A DNA stretch of 64,000 nt, taken from Pseudoalteromonas lipolytica (GTDB lineage Bacteria; Pseudomonadota; Gammaproteobacteria; Enterobacterales; Alteromonadaceae). This document shows, in pieces, positions 53,266 through 62,803 of the stretch (position 1 is its first letter; every line of letters begins with the position of its first letter). The DNA is taken from positions 124,001-188,000 of the forward strand of contig NZ_FPAZ01000006.1 of the NCBI RefSeq assembly GCF_900116435.1. The letters are read 5' to 3'. The position numbers and the translations under genes are program-made. The notes beneath the pieces are model-generated. The model ran no database searches. It saw only the letters and a program-made list of their open reading frames with translations, and had not been told where the DNA came from.

Positions 53266-53914
53266 GATTTTTACCTTCTACACTTTTATTAAAACTTGGG
53301 ATCCAACTTGGTGTCGATTCCATATACCTGTGGTACTCCGAACCAAATTCAGCAATCGCCTGTGCTTCTTCGCGTTTCGCTAGCTTGACGTAAACAACGA
53401 CTAAGATCGGAAACATCGCAAGTGTTGGGATTGTCGGCCACTGCAATAAAAAGCCGAACATGATTAGAATGAAAGCTACATACTGTGGGTGGCGACATCT
53501 TGCATACCATCCAGTTGTAGCCAATTGATGATGTTTTTGCGCGTGATGCAATACATTCCATGCTGAAGACAACATAAAGAAACCTGCAACAATAAACACC
53601 ATACTCACTATATGAAATGGGTCCCAATGGGCATCACCTTGAAATCCAAAGAAAGTATGTAATAAATGCCCATTTTCATGCGCAAAGAAATTTACTTCTG
53701 GATAGGTCTCCGTCAGCCACCCCGACAGAAAATAGATAGTTAAAGGAAAGCCATACATTTCAGTAAATAGGGCAACAATAAAGGCAGAGAACGCGCTTAG
53801 ACTTCTCCAATCAGTTGATGTTTTTGGTTTGACAAAACTAAAGGCAAAAAAGATAAAAATTGCTGAGTTCAGTATCACCATTGACCATAAGCCATAATCA
53901 TATGTTTCATTCAT
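53249..53914 (-). CDS. Isoprenylcysteine methyltransferase-like membrane protein
   Basis: A 221-residue membrane protein with five or so hydrophobic segments and a C-terminal ICMT/PEMT-like core: LATTGWYARCRHPQYVAFILIMFGFLLQWPT, with the R-H-P-x-Y-x-G/A-like SAM-binding signature, and EEAQAIAEFGSEYHRYMESTPSWIP. Such enzymes methylate lipids or protein thiols in membranes. ATG 53914 follows AAGGAG; it overlaps the DUF2933 gene by 8 bp. Its relevance to copper is not known, but this association recurs in copper/silver islands. Confidence 0.82.
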   Translation of the reverse strand: MNETYDYGLWSMVILNSAIFIFFAFSFVKPKTSTDWRSLSAFSAFIVALFTEMYGFPLTIYFLSGWLTETYPEVNFFAHENGHLLHTFFGFQGDAHWDPFHIVSMVFIVAGFFMLSSAWNVLHHAQKHHQLATTGWYARCRHPQYVAFILIMFGFLLQWPTIPTLAMFPILVVVYVKLAKREEAQAIAEFGSEYHRYMESTPSWIPSFNKSVEGKNHENVN

Positions 53915-54242
53915 CACTGCTCTCCTTTTTATGTGATTCCTTACGTGCCTTTTCTAAGCCTTGTATGTAGCCATCGCGATAGGCTGCATTTTTATCCGTG
54001 AGTTCTTGAAAGCTCTCTTCCTTTTTTTCATCAGGCGCATGTGAATGATCGTGACCATGTTTACCATGACTGCCATGCATAAATACGTGCATCAAGGGGC
54101 ATAGCAATAAAATCAAGTAGGGAAGAAATTGCAGCGTATGTTGACCATGCTCAAGCACTAAGAAGTAGGTCACTGCGGCAATAAGTGCCAGTGCAGCCCA
54201 GCCTGTAGGTGTTGACCAAAAATTAGGGTGTTGATTTTTCAT
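53907..54242 (-). CDS. DUF2933 small membrane protein
   Basis: A 111-residue protein with two transmembrane segments (WAALALIAAVTYFLVLEHG and FLPYLILLLCPLMHVFMHG) followed by the His-rich GSHGKHGHDHSHAPDE, matching DUF2933, which occurs in copper and silver loci. The C-terminal 40 residues are charged and helical. It sits between cupredoxin and methyltransferase genes in the copper operon. Confidence 0.87.
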   Translation of the reverse strand: MKNQHPNFWSTPTGWAALALIAAVTYFLVLEHGQHTLQFLPYLILLLCPLMHVFMHGSHGKHGHDHSHAPDEKKEESFQELTDKNAAYRDGYIQGLEKARKESHKKESSDE

Positions 54243-54251
54243 ATTGCCCTC

Positions 54252-54605
54252 CTAAACGACTTTTAAGACACCGCGATACATTTGCATCTGACAGTGAAAC
54301 TCATGCTCTCCCGGTGACAAGTTTAATAAGGTAATTTGAGTAATTTCATTTAACTTAAGCTGTTCGCTTATATCCAATGAAGGAATAAGCATTGTTTCAG
54401 CGCAGGGGGATTGATCTTTGCGTATAAACTTCAAGGTAACAGGTTGGCTAGCAGACACCTGAATTGAGGATGGGGAATACACGCCATCCCTCACTTCAAT
54501 GAGTACTTCATTACCTTGAACGATTGTTTTATTGGGTTTATATAGCCAAAACCACCAAACAATCAGCGCGATTAACATTAAGCCTAATAAGTTAATTAAC
54601 ATCAT
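54252..54605 (-). CDS. Membrane-anchored cupredoxin-domain protein
   Basis: A 117-residue protein with an N-terminal transmembrane anchor (about 2-22) and a cupredoxin-like domain (EVLIEVRDGVYSPSSIQVSASQPVTLKF, then SPCAETMLIP and HEFHCQMQMYRG). The C-terminal H-x2-H-C-x-M-x-M ligand set is typical for the EfeO/plastocyanin-like family that binds copper at the periplasmic face. It lies between the P-type ATPase and DUF2933 genes and probably receives exported Cu(I). A truncated duplicate lies at 49.57 kb. Confidence 0.87.
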   Translation of the reverse strand: MMLINLLGLMLIALIVWWFWLYKPNKTIVQGNEVLIEVRDGVYSPSSIQVSASQPVTLKFIRKDQSPCAETMLIPSLDISEQLKLNEITQITLLNLSPGEHEFHCQMQMYRGVLKVV

Positions 54606-54616
54606 CGCTCTTCTCC

Positions 54617-56950
54617 TTAATGCTCTTTTGCTTTAAAAAAGCGAAGTCGATTTGCATTTGACACCACAGTCAATGACGAAAACGCCATTGCAGCACCTGC
54701 AATTACAGGGCTAAGCAGAATGCCAAAGAAGGGATATAGAACCCCCGCAGCAAAAGGAATCCCGGCTACGTTATAGACAAACGCGCCAAACAAGTTTTGT
54801 TTGATATTTCGTAAAGTAGCTTTGCTTACCGCTATGGCATCGGCAAGGCCATGAAGTGAACCACGCATTAGGGTAATGTCAGCACTTTCGATAGCTACAT
54901 CAGTCCCTGTGCCTATGGCGAATCCAACATCGGCTAACGCTAGCGCAGGAGCATCGTTGATGCCATCTCCTGTCATACCAACAATTTCGCCACTGCCTTG
55001 TAGCTCTTTCACCTTGTTGGCTTTATCTTCTGGCAGCACCTCAGCAAGAAATTCGCTAATACCTGCTTTTTTGGCAACAGCGGCAGCGGTTTCCTTGTTA
55101 TCACCTGTTAACATGATGACGCGTATACCATTAGCCTGAAGCCGTTTGATAGCAGAGATTGAGTCTGACTTAATGGGATCTGCGACAGCAATGATTGCGG
55201 CAAGTTCACCATCTACAGCAAAGTACATAGGTGTTTTGGCTTCTTTGGCTAAAGACTGGGCTTTTCCAACAAAGCCTGTGAGGTCTATGCCTTTTAACTT
55301 CATTAGTTTATCGTTACCAAAAAGCAGGACTTTATTGTTACAGTTTGCTTCTACACCAAAACCCGTAATAGCATTAAACGATTCAATTTTTAGTAACTCA
55401 ATATCCTTATCTAAAGCACTTTCAACAATCGCTTGCGCTAAAGGGTGCTCTGAGCCGCTTTCTAAACTTGCTGCAAGCTGTAGTACGTCTTTTTCGTCAG
55501 TAGCTTTTGCTAAAACAATATCGGTTACCTTAGGTGCCCCTTCAGTAATAGTGCCCGTTTTATCTAAAATCATGGCAGTGATTTTAGAGGCGGTTTGCAG
55601 TGCCTCACCGTTGCGAATAAGTACTCCGGCTTCTGCTGCTTTTCCTACTCCGACCATGACAGACATGGGTGTTGCCAAGCCTAAAGCACACGGGCAGGCA
55701 ATAATAAGCACAGTAGTTGCTGATACGATAGCAAAAGCAATTGCTGGCTCAGGGCCAAAGTTAAGCCATGCTAACGCACTTAACACCGAGATGATCATGA
55801 CTACAGGAACGAAATAGGCGGAAATAACATCGGCCAAGCGGCCAATCGGCGGTTTTGAATTTTGCGCTCGTTTCACCATATTGATGATCTGTGCAAGCGC
55901 CGTGTCTTTACCAACGCGTGTCGCTCTAAATAAAATCATGCCTGATTTGTTCAAAGTACCAGCGACAACCTCATCTTCTTCGGCTTTTTCAACAGGCATA
56001 GGTTCGCCTGTCAGCATGGACTCATCAATAGAGGTGTGTCCTTCCAATACAACGCCATCCACGGGAATTTTTTCACCCGGCTTTACTTTCACAACATCAT
56101 GAAGCAAAACCTGTTCGATACCTATCTGAACCTCTTTATTATCACGAACTACAGTTGCCGTTTTGGCCTGCAAGCCGATAAGACGTTTAATGGCCTCAGA
56201 GGTTTTACCTCTGGCTTTTATTTCTAATGCTAGACCTAAATCAATTAAGCCAATGATCATGGCGGTAGCTTCAAAATAGACATGTCGTGCCATCAATGGA
56301 ACGGCGTCAGGTGCAAACACGACAACCATCGAATACACCCAAGCTGTACCTGTTCCTAAAGCTATTAGAGTGTCCATATTAGCGGAGTGGTTTTTAAAGC
56401 TTTTCCATGCTCCTACATAGAAATGCTTACCTGAAAAATACATAACGCCAAAAGTTAAAATGCCTACAACTAGCCAAGACATGCGTTCAAGGTTTGTTTC
56501 AACCGTCATTTCTCCAACCACAATGCTGTAGATCATCAAAGGAACGCCGAGTGAAAGGGCAATAAACGTATCGCGCATTAGCTTTTTGTAATATGCCCAA
56601 TCCGCCGCCTCTTTCTCATCAAGCGCATCTGTTGCTGAGCTATCATCAATTGGCTTCGCGTTATACCCCACTGACTCAACAGCTTTGATCAATTCTTCTG
56701 TTTTAGCTGTCCCATAAACTGTTACTGTCCTATCAGCAAAATTCATTTCCGCACTGACGACTCCAAGAGTTGCCTTCAACGCCCCTTCAATTTTGCCTAC
56801 ACAGCTAGCACACCCAGCGCCTTCAATGATAAGCTGTTGGTTATGTGATACTTTCTCCAACGTATTCTCCTTAGTTTTACACGAAGAGGATTGAGCTTTT
56901 GCCTGACAGCAACAGCCTGATTCAGTTTTTATATTTGTGTTAGTAGCCAC
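54617..56950 (-). CDS. Copper-exporting P1B-type ATPase (CopA-type)
   Basis: A 777-residue Cu(I)-translocating ATPase. The N-terminus has a Cys-rich tail ([17 protein letters not shown]) and one HMA domain with GAGCASC (about 43-49). The core shows TGEP, the TM6 metal site [10 protein letters not shown], phosphorylation motif DKTGT, the HP motif SEHPLAQA and [10 protein letters not shown]. It exports cytoplasmic Cu(I)/Ag(I). It is preceded by the MerR-type regulator (11 bp gap) and followed by the cupredoxin gene. The common name copA is avoided here because the multicopper oxidase downstream carries it. Confidence 0.95.
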   Translation of the reverse strand: MATNTNIKTESGCCCQAKAQSSSCKTKENTLEKVSHNQQLIIEGAGCASCVGKIEGALKATLGVVSAEMNFADRTVTVYGTAKTEELIKAVESVGYNAKPIDDSSATDALDEKEAADWAYYKKLMRDTFIALSLGVPLMIYSIVVGEMTVETNLERMSWLVVGILTFGVMYFSGKHFYVGAWKSFKNHSANMDTLIALGTGTAWVYSMVVVFAPDAVPLMARHVYFEATAMIIGLIDLGLALEIKARGKTSEAIKRLIGLQAKTATVVRDNKEVQIGIEQVLLHDVVKVKPGEKIPVDGVVLEGHTSIDESMLTGEPMPVEKAEEDEVVAGTLNKSGMILFRATRVGKDTALAQIINMVKRAQNSKPPIGRLADVISAYFVPVVMIISVLSALAWLNFGPEPAIAFAIVSATTVLIIACPCALGLATPMSVMVGVGKAAEAGVLIRNGEALQTASKITAMILDKTGTITEGAPKVTDIVLAKATDEKDVLQLAASLESGSEHPLAQAIVESALDKDIELLKIESFNAITGFGVEANCNNKVLLFGNDKLMKLKGIDLTGFVGKAQSLAKEAKTPMYFAVDGELAAIIAVADPIKSDSISAIKRLQANGIRVIMLTGDNKETAAAVAKKAGISEFLAEVLPEDKANKVKELQGSGEIVGMTGDGINDAPALALADVGFAIGTGTDVAIESADITLMRGSLHGLADAIAVSKATLRNIKQNLFGAFVYNVAGIPFAAGVLYPFFGILLSPVIAGAAMAFSSLTVVSNANRLRFFKAKEH

Positions 56951-56961
56951 CCTTTTTCCTC

Positions 56962-57381
56962 CTATGCTTTTTTAATTTGCTCAAAGTTTTCGATGAGATG
57001 ACAAACCATGTTTGCAGTCGGTGCCTTGTCTTCCATTTCTTCCCACTGAGAAAGCGCAGAAGACATTTTTCCTCGAAGTGCCAACATTGCTTGAAACTGC
57101 TTTTCTGTTTCTTCAAGCCGCTCTTTGATCAGGCTTCTGACTAATGGGCACGCACTTTTACCATCTTCAGATTCATTAATAATTTCCTTGATATCTGCAA
57201 CGGAAAAACCAAGGTTTCTGGCACTTAAAATGAATTTAAGTCTCGATACTTCTTTATTCGAGTATGACTTGTAGCCGTTCACTGACTTAGCAGGTTTTAA
57301 CAATCCTAATCTGGTGTAATAGCGCACCGTATCAGCAGTCGTTCCAAGGCTTTTTGCCAGCTCCGCAACTTTCATATTCAC
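56962..57381 (-). CDS. MerR family copper-responsive regulator (first gene of operon)
   Basis: A 139-residue MerR activator: [29 protein letters not shown], dimerisation helix, a Cys in [11 protein letters not shown] (about 81) and one in [10 protein letters not shown] (about 127). The two Cys are far apart, unlike the C-x7-C loop of CueR, so this is a separate subgroup. Copper is presumed from the operon: P-type ATPase, cupredoxin, DUF2933 and others follow without a further promoter. It is autoregulated via the upstream palindrome. Confidence 0.85.
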   Translation of the reverse strand: MNMKVAELAKSLGTTADTVRYYTRLGLLKPAKSVNGYKSYSNKEVSRLKFILSARNLGFSVADIKEIINESEDGKSACPLVRSLIKERLEETEKQFQAMLALRGKMSSALSQWEEMEDKAPTANMVCHLIENFEQIKKA

Positions 57382-57417
57382 TCCTCAGTTTTTAGCTAAG
57401 TTTGTACTCTCATCTTC

Positions 57418-57448
57418 AGCTTAGACCTGTGTCTAAGACACAGGTCAA
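57418..57448 (-). promoter_or_regulatory. MerR-type promoter of the copper operon with 23-bp palindrome
   Basis: On the - strand TTGACC (57443-57448) and TAAGCT (57418-57423) are separated by 19 bp. Half-site GACCTGTGTC and its complement flank a TAA centre, a perfect 23-bp palindrome (57424-57446) overlapping the -35. It lies 37 bp upstream of the regulator start. Confidence 0.92.
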
Positions 57449-57671
57449 GTACTAATTCTAGTGAATAAGCTAAAAACTAATTTTTTGGTAAAAGAGAAAT
57501 CTCGGCCAAAATCGACAGCATTAAGTACTGTAAATGGCAATAGTTTGAGAATTTTCATAGTGCCTTCAAAATATCGTACTAATCGTTCAAAACAATTGAT
57601 TATTTAAATCAATGAATAAGTCATTCTATTTTTGATGGGAGTGGCGAAAAAAAGACGCACTGATCCCGTGA

Positions 57672-58094
57672 TTAGCCAATAATTGGTGGACGATAAAGTA
57701 AGAGATGGATACCAGATTTTGGTAGAGGTGTACGCTGTAGAAATAGCTCAGAGTAAATATTGCAAATACCTTCCTCTTGCGCTTGCACAAGATAGGCATT
57801 TAAATGAAAGCTTGAACAAAATCCCCCCTCACAACAAACACAATCACTAGCTTTGCATTTTTCACAGACTTCATCACCATGACGGTGTTTAGAGTCTTGC
57901 GAGTTTACAGTGTGATAGTGACTATTGTCATTCATTGATTGATGGTGAATATTTTTGCTTCGTTGCATAATATGCGTGTCGGAAGATCCATTTTGATGTT
58001 CTTCACAATTCATTGGCTTAGCTGTAGCAAAACTATGCTGCGTAAGCAACACAGTTATTATCACTATTTTAAACCACCTGAAAAGTCCAAACAT
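57672..58094 (-). CDS. Small secreted Cys/His-rich protein of the copper region
   Basis: A 140-residue protein; ATG 58094 is preferred because AAGGA lies 6 bp upstream. A signal peptide (about 1-24) precedes a His-rich section (HHQSMNDNSHYH) and a Cys cluster CEKCKASDCVCCEGGFCSS, ending in a short hydrophobic tail LLYRPPIIG. Overall layout parallels the protein before czcC at 43639 (His-rich, Cys cluster, RPP end) and resembles DUF2946/CopL-like small copper-tolerance proteins. Function inferred. Confidence 0.7.
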   Translation of the reverse strand: MFGLFRWFKIVIITVLLTQHSFATAKPMNCEEHQNGSSDTHIMQRSKNIHHQSMNDNSHYHTVNSQDSKHRHGDEVCEKCKASDCVCCEGGFCSSFHLNAYLVQAQEEGICNIYSELFLQRTPLPKSGIHLLLYRPPIIG

Positions 58095-58130
58095 TATCAT
58101 TCCTTCTTTAGCTCCTACAATATTAGCCAC

Positions 58131-58570
58131 TTTATAAAAATAATTTTATGATCTTGATCAACCTTTGAACTAAAACCTAAACTTTTTACTTTTTTAAACA
58201 GCTTAAACTTAACAAGTATAAAAGGGGTGTCTAATTTAGACTCATGAGATTGAAGCCAAGCATGAGCACCATTAAAAAAATAAAAACCCTACGCTCATAA
58301 CTAGGTATTGAGTAAGGGATCATTTTTCCAATTGTTCAGCTTTAAGCACAGTACTTTGCAACAATCGGTTCTATCCCGAGCACACCCAATTCCCGTTCAT
58401 CAAAAGTGATAAAATGGCCTATTGTACGTCTTTCAATGGCGATGTTTTTTGGCTTGACTCTTTAACCTTAAACATTCGCCAACTTTACTTCTTAGCTGAT
58501 ATTCCACCTTGATAGGTATACACCAGACTGGCACCGACTGAAAACAAGAAGTAGCTTACTATTACTGCTC
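58131..58570. other. Intergenic stretch without confident gene
   Basis: 440 bp between the small secreted protein gene and the end of the copB operon. A short - strand open segment (58345-58470, KPKNIAIERRTIGHFITF onwards) has amino-acid-like composition but no start codon; it might be a gene remnant. No promoter or terminator of standard form was found. Confidence 0.4.
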
Positions 58571-58702
58571 TTAGTTCTTTCCAAAAAAACTATTAGCTAG
58601 GCCTTTTCTAACATAACTAAAATGGTTTAAATCCCAAAAAACGAAAGCTACCATCAATATAGTTGCGGTAGCTCTCATCAAGTCAATATAGTATTTCTTC
58701 AC
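58571..58702 (-). CDS. Possible small membrane peptide after copB
   Basis: A 43-residue reading frame with GTG start right after the copB stop: VKKYYIDLMRATATILMVAF then a single hydrophobic stretch and a basic/aromatic tail (DLNHFSYVRKGLANSFFGKN). It could be translationally coupled to copB. No ribosome binding site of its own is visible and no family is recognised; it may be chance. Confidence 0.35.
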   Translation of the reverse strand: MKKYYIDLMRATATILMVAFVFWDLNHFSYVRKGLANSFFGKN

Positions 58703-58703
58703 A

Positions 58704-59564
58704 TCAGAGCCAGAACTTGATACCTGCAACAAAAGCAGTATCACGCGTACTTTGCCCATTTAACTTCGCAAAGTCGGCTGTATTACCAAATTTATTTGTC
58801 CACTCAACGCCAACATAGGGAGCAAACTGGCGGGTAAACTCATAACGAACCCGAAAACCAATAGCACTGCTAGATAAGCCACTACCAAGGTTATTTTGGA
58901 CGTCATCCTTACCGTAAAGCGTCAACTCTGCTCGTGGTTGAACAATTAACTTTTGAGTAAGTAATAGCTCATACTCAGCTTCGATCGAAAATGCACTATT
59001 ACCTTGCTCTCCTAAATACGCAGTCATATCAATTTCAAACCAGTAGGGGGCTAGACCTTGTAAACCAAAAGCTAGCCATTTGCGGTTTTCACCTTCGTTA
59101 TTGTAATCAAGTCGAATACCGACTTGTGTATCCCAATAAGCAGATATTGCGTGGCCCCATAGAAAATCTGTTTGGTTCTCCTCTAAATTACCTTCGCTAA
59201 AATCTCCCTCAGTTTTGATGACTAATCTATCAAAAGTAGTGCCATACCATGCCTGAAAGTCAAAAACACCTGCGTTTGTTTGCTCATTATATTCAAGACG
59301 ATCCCCTAGTAGCGCGTAAAATGAATGCTCATCTGCCAAAGTCAGTCGTTTGTCGCTATTGAGTGCATAAGGACCTTCAGTCAATGTTGTACCTGCGGCA
59401 TAAGCATGAGGGTCTCTAGCATCTTTAGGTGCATCTCCACCTTGTGCTTGCATTTTAGAATCACCCATCTCAGTCATCTCATCTTTTGCAGATACAGATA
59501 CACTTATAAGGGGCAAACCTATTAATAATAGTTTTAACGTATTGGTTAGTATTAATTTTCTCAT
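58704..59564 (-). CDS. copB: CopB, copper resistance outer-membrane protein
   Basis: A 286-residue protein with signal peptide (about 1-26). The C-terminal 220 residues form the CopB/PcoB beta-barrel (FYALLGDRLEYNEQTNAGVFDFQAWYGTTFDRLVIKTEGDF, ending in terminal Leu: VAGIKFWL). The usual Met-rich N-terminal part is short (EMTEMGDSKMQ). It binds or passes copper at the outer membrane together with the multicopper oxidase CopA. It overlaps copA by ATGA. Confidence 0.93.
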   Translation of the reverse strand: MRKLILTNTLKLLLIGLPLISVSVSAKDEMTEMGDSKMQAQGGDAPKDARDPHAYAAGTTLTEGPYALNSDKRLTLADEHSFYALLGDRLEYNEQTNAGVFDFQAWYGTTFDRLVIKTEGDFSEGNLEENQTDFLWGHAISAYWDTQVGIRLDYNNEGENRKWLAFGLQGLAPYWFEIDMTAYLGEQGNSAFSIEAEYELLLTQKLIVQPRAELTLYGKDDVQNNLGSGLSSSAIGFRVRYEFTRQFAPYVGVEWTNKFGNTADFAKLNGQSTRDTAFVAGIKFWL

Positions 59565-61384
59565 GATACAACTACCTCTCTAAACATACCTGCATCCATG
59601 TGGAATAATAAATGGCAATGCCATGCCCAGCGACCTACGTCATGAGGTGTTGTTAAAAAACTAATTCTTTGCGCTGGTTGTACAGGGATAGTATGGCGAC
59701 GAACCTGTACATCACCTTTTTCATTCTCCAAATCGCTCCACATACCATGCAGGTGCATTGGATGTGTCATCATTGTATCGTTTTGTAAAATAACTCTTAA
59801 ACGTTGATTATGCTTCATGTGAACTGGCGTGCTTTTTCCAAATTCCAAACCATCAAATGACCAGCTATAACGCTCCATGTTTCCAGTTAAATGTAATTCA
59901 ATTTCAGCCTCTGGCTCTTGCTGGTTTGTAATTCCCTCAAGAGAATGTAAATCTGCAAGTGTTAAAACACGGCGTCCATTTTTACGTAAACCTATACCGG
60001 GATCATCAAGGTTTGTTCTAGGCATATCAACACGCATATCAACAGAAGCTCCATACTCTGTTTTTGCATGACGCACTTTAGTGCTAGCAACAGCTAATGG
60101 GTTTTTAGTCATTCCATGTTTACTATGATCCATTGCCATCGCTCCATGACCCATTGCACTATGATCCATTTTATTAGAATTCATGCCCGACATACCTGCC
60201 GTATCAGCCATTGTAGAATGCACACTATCATGGGTCATATTGCCCATCATATCTGTCATCGTTAACCACTCAACGGGGTCTAAAGAAGGTACTGGTGCAT
60301 CAACGTTAGGTGCCATTGATAAAGTACCTTTAGCATAACCTGAGCGATCCATGCTTTGTGCAAAAATCGTATATGCATCATTTTTTGGCTCGACAAGTAC
60401 ATCATAAGTTTCACCGGGACCAAATCTAAATTCATCTACTGTCACAGGTTCAACATTTTGTCCATCAGCTTGTACAACTGTTAACTTCAGCTCAGGTATT
60501 CTTACATCAAAAAACGTATTGCTAGAACCGTTAATAAATCTAAGCCTAACCTTTTCGCCAGCTTTAAACATTCCACGCCAATTTGTCAAAGGCGCACAAC
60601 CATTCATTAAAAAAGTCATTGCAGATGCTGATAAGTCTGCAAGATCTGTAGGGTTCATTCTCATTTTATTCCACATTTCCCGGCGTTGTAGCGCATTTGA
60701 AACGCTGCTATTTGAAATGTCATCAAAAAACTCTGGAACAGTAGGTTGATTAAAGTTAAATACATCGCTCTGTACTTTTAACTTGCGAAACAAATCCATT
60801 GGGTCATCATCAGTCCAATCAGACAATTGAATGACATGCTCATTGTCAGCACTAATAATATCCTTTTCTCTTGGCTCAATAATTAATGCGCCGTACATAC
60901 CTGTCATTTCTTGAAAGCCACTGTGTGAGTGATACCAATATGTGCCGCTTTGTTGCAGCTTAAATTTATAAACAAAGGTTTCACCCGGCATTATACCTTT
61001 AAAGCTAATACCCGGTACGCCATCCATTTGATACGGAAGAATGATCCCATGCCAATGAATTGAACTCGGCACTGATAATTTATTAGTTACCCTGATAGTA
61101 ACGTCATCACCTTCTCTGAGGCGCAAGGTAGGAGCTGGTATTGAGCCATTGATTGTTGTAGCCATTCTTACAACACCTGTGAAGTTTACGGGTGACTCAT
61201 CTATCACTAAATCTATTACTTCTCCACTTAGTTCGGGCGCAGTACCTGTTGAAGTTCCAGCAATCAAAGATGAAGCTGCATGAAGAACACTTGGAAAAGC
61301 AGCTAATACACCGCCAGCAGCTAATCCTTGTACAAAGCGTCTACGTGGCGTAGAAACTTGATGTAATGGATTGTTGTTTCTCAT
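59561..61384 (-). CDS. copA: CopA/PcoA multicopper oxidase
   Basis: A 607-residue periplasmic multicopper oxidase. Tat signal RRRFVQGLAAGG precedes three cupredoxin domains. Copper ligands: HWHG, YHSHSG, MTHPMHLHG and HCHLLFHMDAGM (type 1 with Met ligand). A Met/His-rich insert (about 385-430: MTDMMGNMTHDSVHSTM, DHSAMGHGAMAMDHSKHGM) binds extra Cu. It oxidises Cu(I) to Cu(II) in the periplasm. It sits between an NTF2-like gene and copB. Confidence 0.95.
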   Translation of the reverse strand: MRNNNPLHQVSTPRRRFVQGLAAGGVLAAFPSVLHAASSLIAGTSTGTAPELSGEVIDLVIDESPVNFTGVVRMATTINGSIPAPTLRLREGDDVTIRVTNKLSVPSSIHWHGIILPYQMDGVPGISFKGIMPGETFVYKFKLQQSGTYWYHSHSGFQEMTGMYGALIIEPREKDIISADNEHVIQLSDWTDDDPMDLFRKLKVQSDVFNFNQPTVPEFFDDISNSSVSNALQRREMWNKMRMNPTDLADLSASAMTFLMNGCAPLTNWRGMFKAGEKVRLRFINGSSNTFFDVRIPELKLTVVQADGQNVEPVTVDEFRFGPGETYDVLVEPKNDAYTIFAQSMDRSGYAKGTLSMAPNVDAPVPSLDPVEWLTMTDMMGNMTHDSVHSTMADTAGMSGMNSNKMDHSAMGHGAMAMDHSKHGMTKNPLAVASTKVRHAKTEYGASVDMRVDMPRTNLDDPGIGLRKNGRRVLTLADLHSLEGITNQQEPEAEIELHLTGNMERYSWSFDGLEFGKSTPVHMKHNQRLRVILQNDTMMTHPMHLHGMWSDLENEKGDVQVRRHTIPVQPAQRISFLTTPHDVGRWAWHCHLLFHMDAGMFREVVVS

Positions 61385-61411
61385 TTTACTCTCCGTTGTT
61401 TGACCAATAAA

Positions 61412-61882
61412 TTAATGTGACCAATGAATGTGCTTAATCTTCCATTCACCATTTTGTTTTTCCAGCACCATCGTTTCCATGCCTTGATAATCGCGTTCAA
61501 CACCTTTATGAGTACCTGTAGTTTGACTGCGCGACGCAGAGATAGCGGTATTTCCAAGTATCGTCACTTGATGTTCAAGTGTGTCGCTCTTCATCGCTGC
61601 TAAATACTTCATATCCGACAACATATGATGATGAGCATATTCATCAGCGCTCCTTTCAACGCGGCCTCCCTCGAAAATGGTGACATCATCCGCTAACTGC
61701 GCTCTAGCCTGTTTTTGATTGCCAGTTTCAAGTGCTTGATGAAATGCCAAAACAACTTTTGCGGCAGGGGTATCTATACCTTTAAACAAACCTTTGTCTT
61801 TGTTCTTATCACCATGAGCGTTTGTTGCGAAACTAAACGTCATTAATAAAACGAGTAATATATTTATTGTTTTCATTTTCAT
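61412..61882 (-). CDS. Secreted NTF2/SnoaL-like (DUF4440-type) protein
   Basis: A 156-residue protein with signal peptide (about 1-22) and an NTF2-like cone fold: DTPAAKVVLAFHQALETGNQKQARAQLADDVTIFEGGRVERSADEY, ending GMETMVLEKQNGEWKIKHIHWSH. Such domains bind small ligands; no enzyme motif is clear. Its position between copD and copA suggests a periplasmic accessory role in copper tolerance, seen in related islands. Confidence 0.8.
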   Translation of the reverse strand: MKMKTINILLVLLMTFSFATNAHGDKNKDKGLFKGIDTPAAKVVLAFHQALETGNQKQARAQLADDVTIFEGGRVERSADEYAHHHMLSDMKYLAAMKSDTLEHQVTILGNTAISASRSQTTGTHKGVERDYQGMETMVLEKQNGEWKIKHIHWSH

Positions 61883-61897
61883 TCTCTCTTTTAGGTT

Positions 61898-62794
61898 TTA
61901 ATTTGCAGGGCCAACAACACTAGTAAGCCCAGCCGTTACAGATAAAATGGCAAAAGCTACTACCATTTCTATCGAGATAGATTTAGATAAAGCCTCTCTG
62001 CCTTGACTATTTTTAAGTTGTGGAACGAGTATTAGTTTATGTTTAGCAGCAAGTGCCAAAATAGACACTACAAGAGCCAATTTAAACAACAGTGTTTGTC
62101 CGTAACTTGAGCTTATTAGTGCATCAAGACTTCCGACCAATTGAATCACGAGCCAGAGGCCTGCTACCAACAATAGGCTCAATGTAAAACTTGCTTGTTT
62201 GCCAAAGCTTTCCATCAGCAAATGAAGTTCTGCATAACTTAGCTGATGGCAAGCCTGTTTTAGTGGCAATAACGCCCCAAACCACCATGCCATAACGAGC
62301 ACATGCAAAATAAGCAAGCCTTTTTCAATTGTGCCTAACTCAGAAATATGACCCAGTAACGTGAATGAGTATGCAAGGATTAATAAACTCAACATTAAAG
62401 CGCTTTGTTTTAAGTACGAGTTCACAGCGAATTTGAACCTTAAAGCTAAAGCGATTATTGCGGTAACTAGCCCAAGCGCTCGAAGCAAAGCTCCAGTGCC
62501 GACAGAGGAGTCCCACATAATAGCCAATATATCAGCGTCTATCGCCCCCTGAATTCCCTCTTCTGCCATTGCACCAGTACTGGCAAAGAACCAAGTAATA
62601 TTAGCGATCAAAGCCATAACTATATAAGTTCTTGTCCACGTTAAATTCGCTATTACAGCATTACTATGAGATTCATTATGCTCAAAAATTTGTCTGAAAA
62701 ATGTATAGCCGGCAATACAGGCAAAGCCGACGTAAAATACAATTTTTGACAGTACAATGACTGTATTCCAGATATACATTTCCATATCAATCAC
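61898..62794 (-). CDS. copD: CopD family copper resistance membrane protein
   Basis: A 298-residue protein with about eight transmembrane helices. The pattern LGHISELGTIEKGLLILHVLVMAWWFGALLPL (His-containing CopD core) is typical of CopD/PcoD. It cooperates with CopC in moving copper into the cytoplasm or handling it at the inner membrane. Preceded by copC with a 9-bp gap. Confidence 0.9.
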   Translation of the reverse strand: MIDMEMYIWNTVIVLSKIVFYVGFACIAGYTFFRQIFEHNESHSNAVIANLTWTRTYIVMALIANITWFFASTGAMAEEGIQGAIDADILAIMWDSSVGTGALLRALGLVTAIIALALRFKFAVNSYLKQSALMLSLLILAYSFTLLGHISELGTIEKGLLILHVLVMAWWFGALLPLKQACHQLSYAELHLLMESFGKQASFTLSLLLVAGLWLVIQLVGSLDALISSSYGQTLLFKLALVVSILALAAKHKLILVPQLKNSQGREALSKSISIEMVVAFAILSVTAGLTSVVGPAN

Positions 62795-62803
62795 ACAGCC
62801 TTA

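Noticed and set aside
55146..55817. 223-codon + strand frame opposite the copper ATPase
   Set aside because: Composition typical for an antisense shadow; the opposite strand encodes all P-type ATPase motifs.
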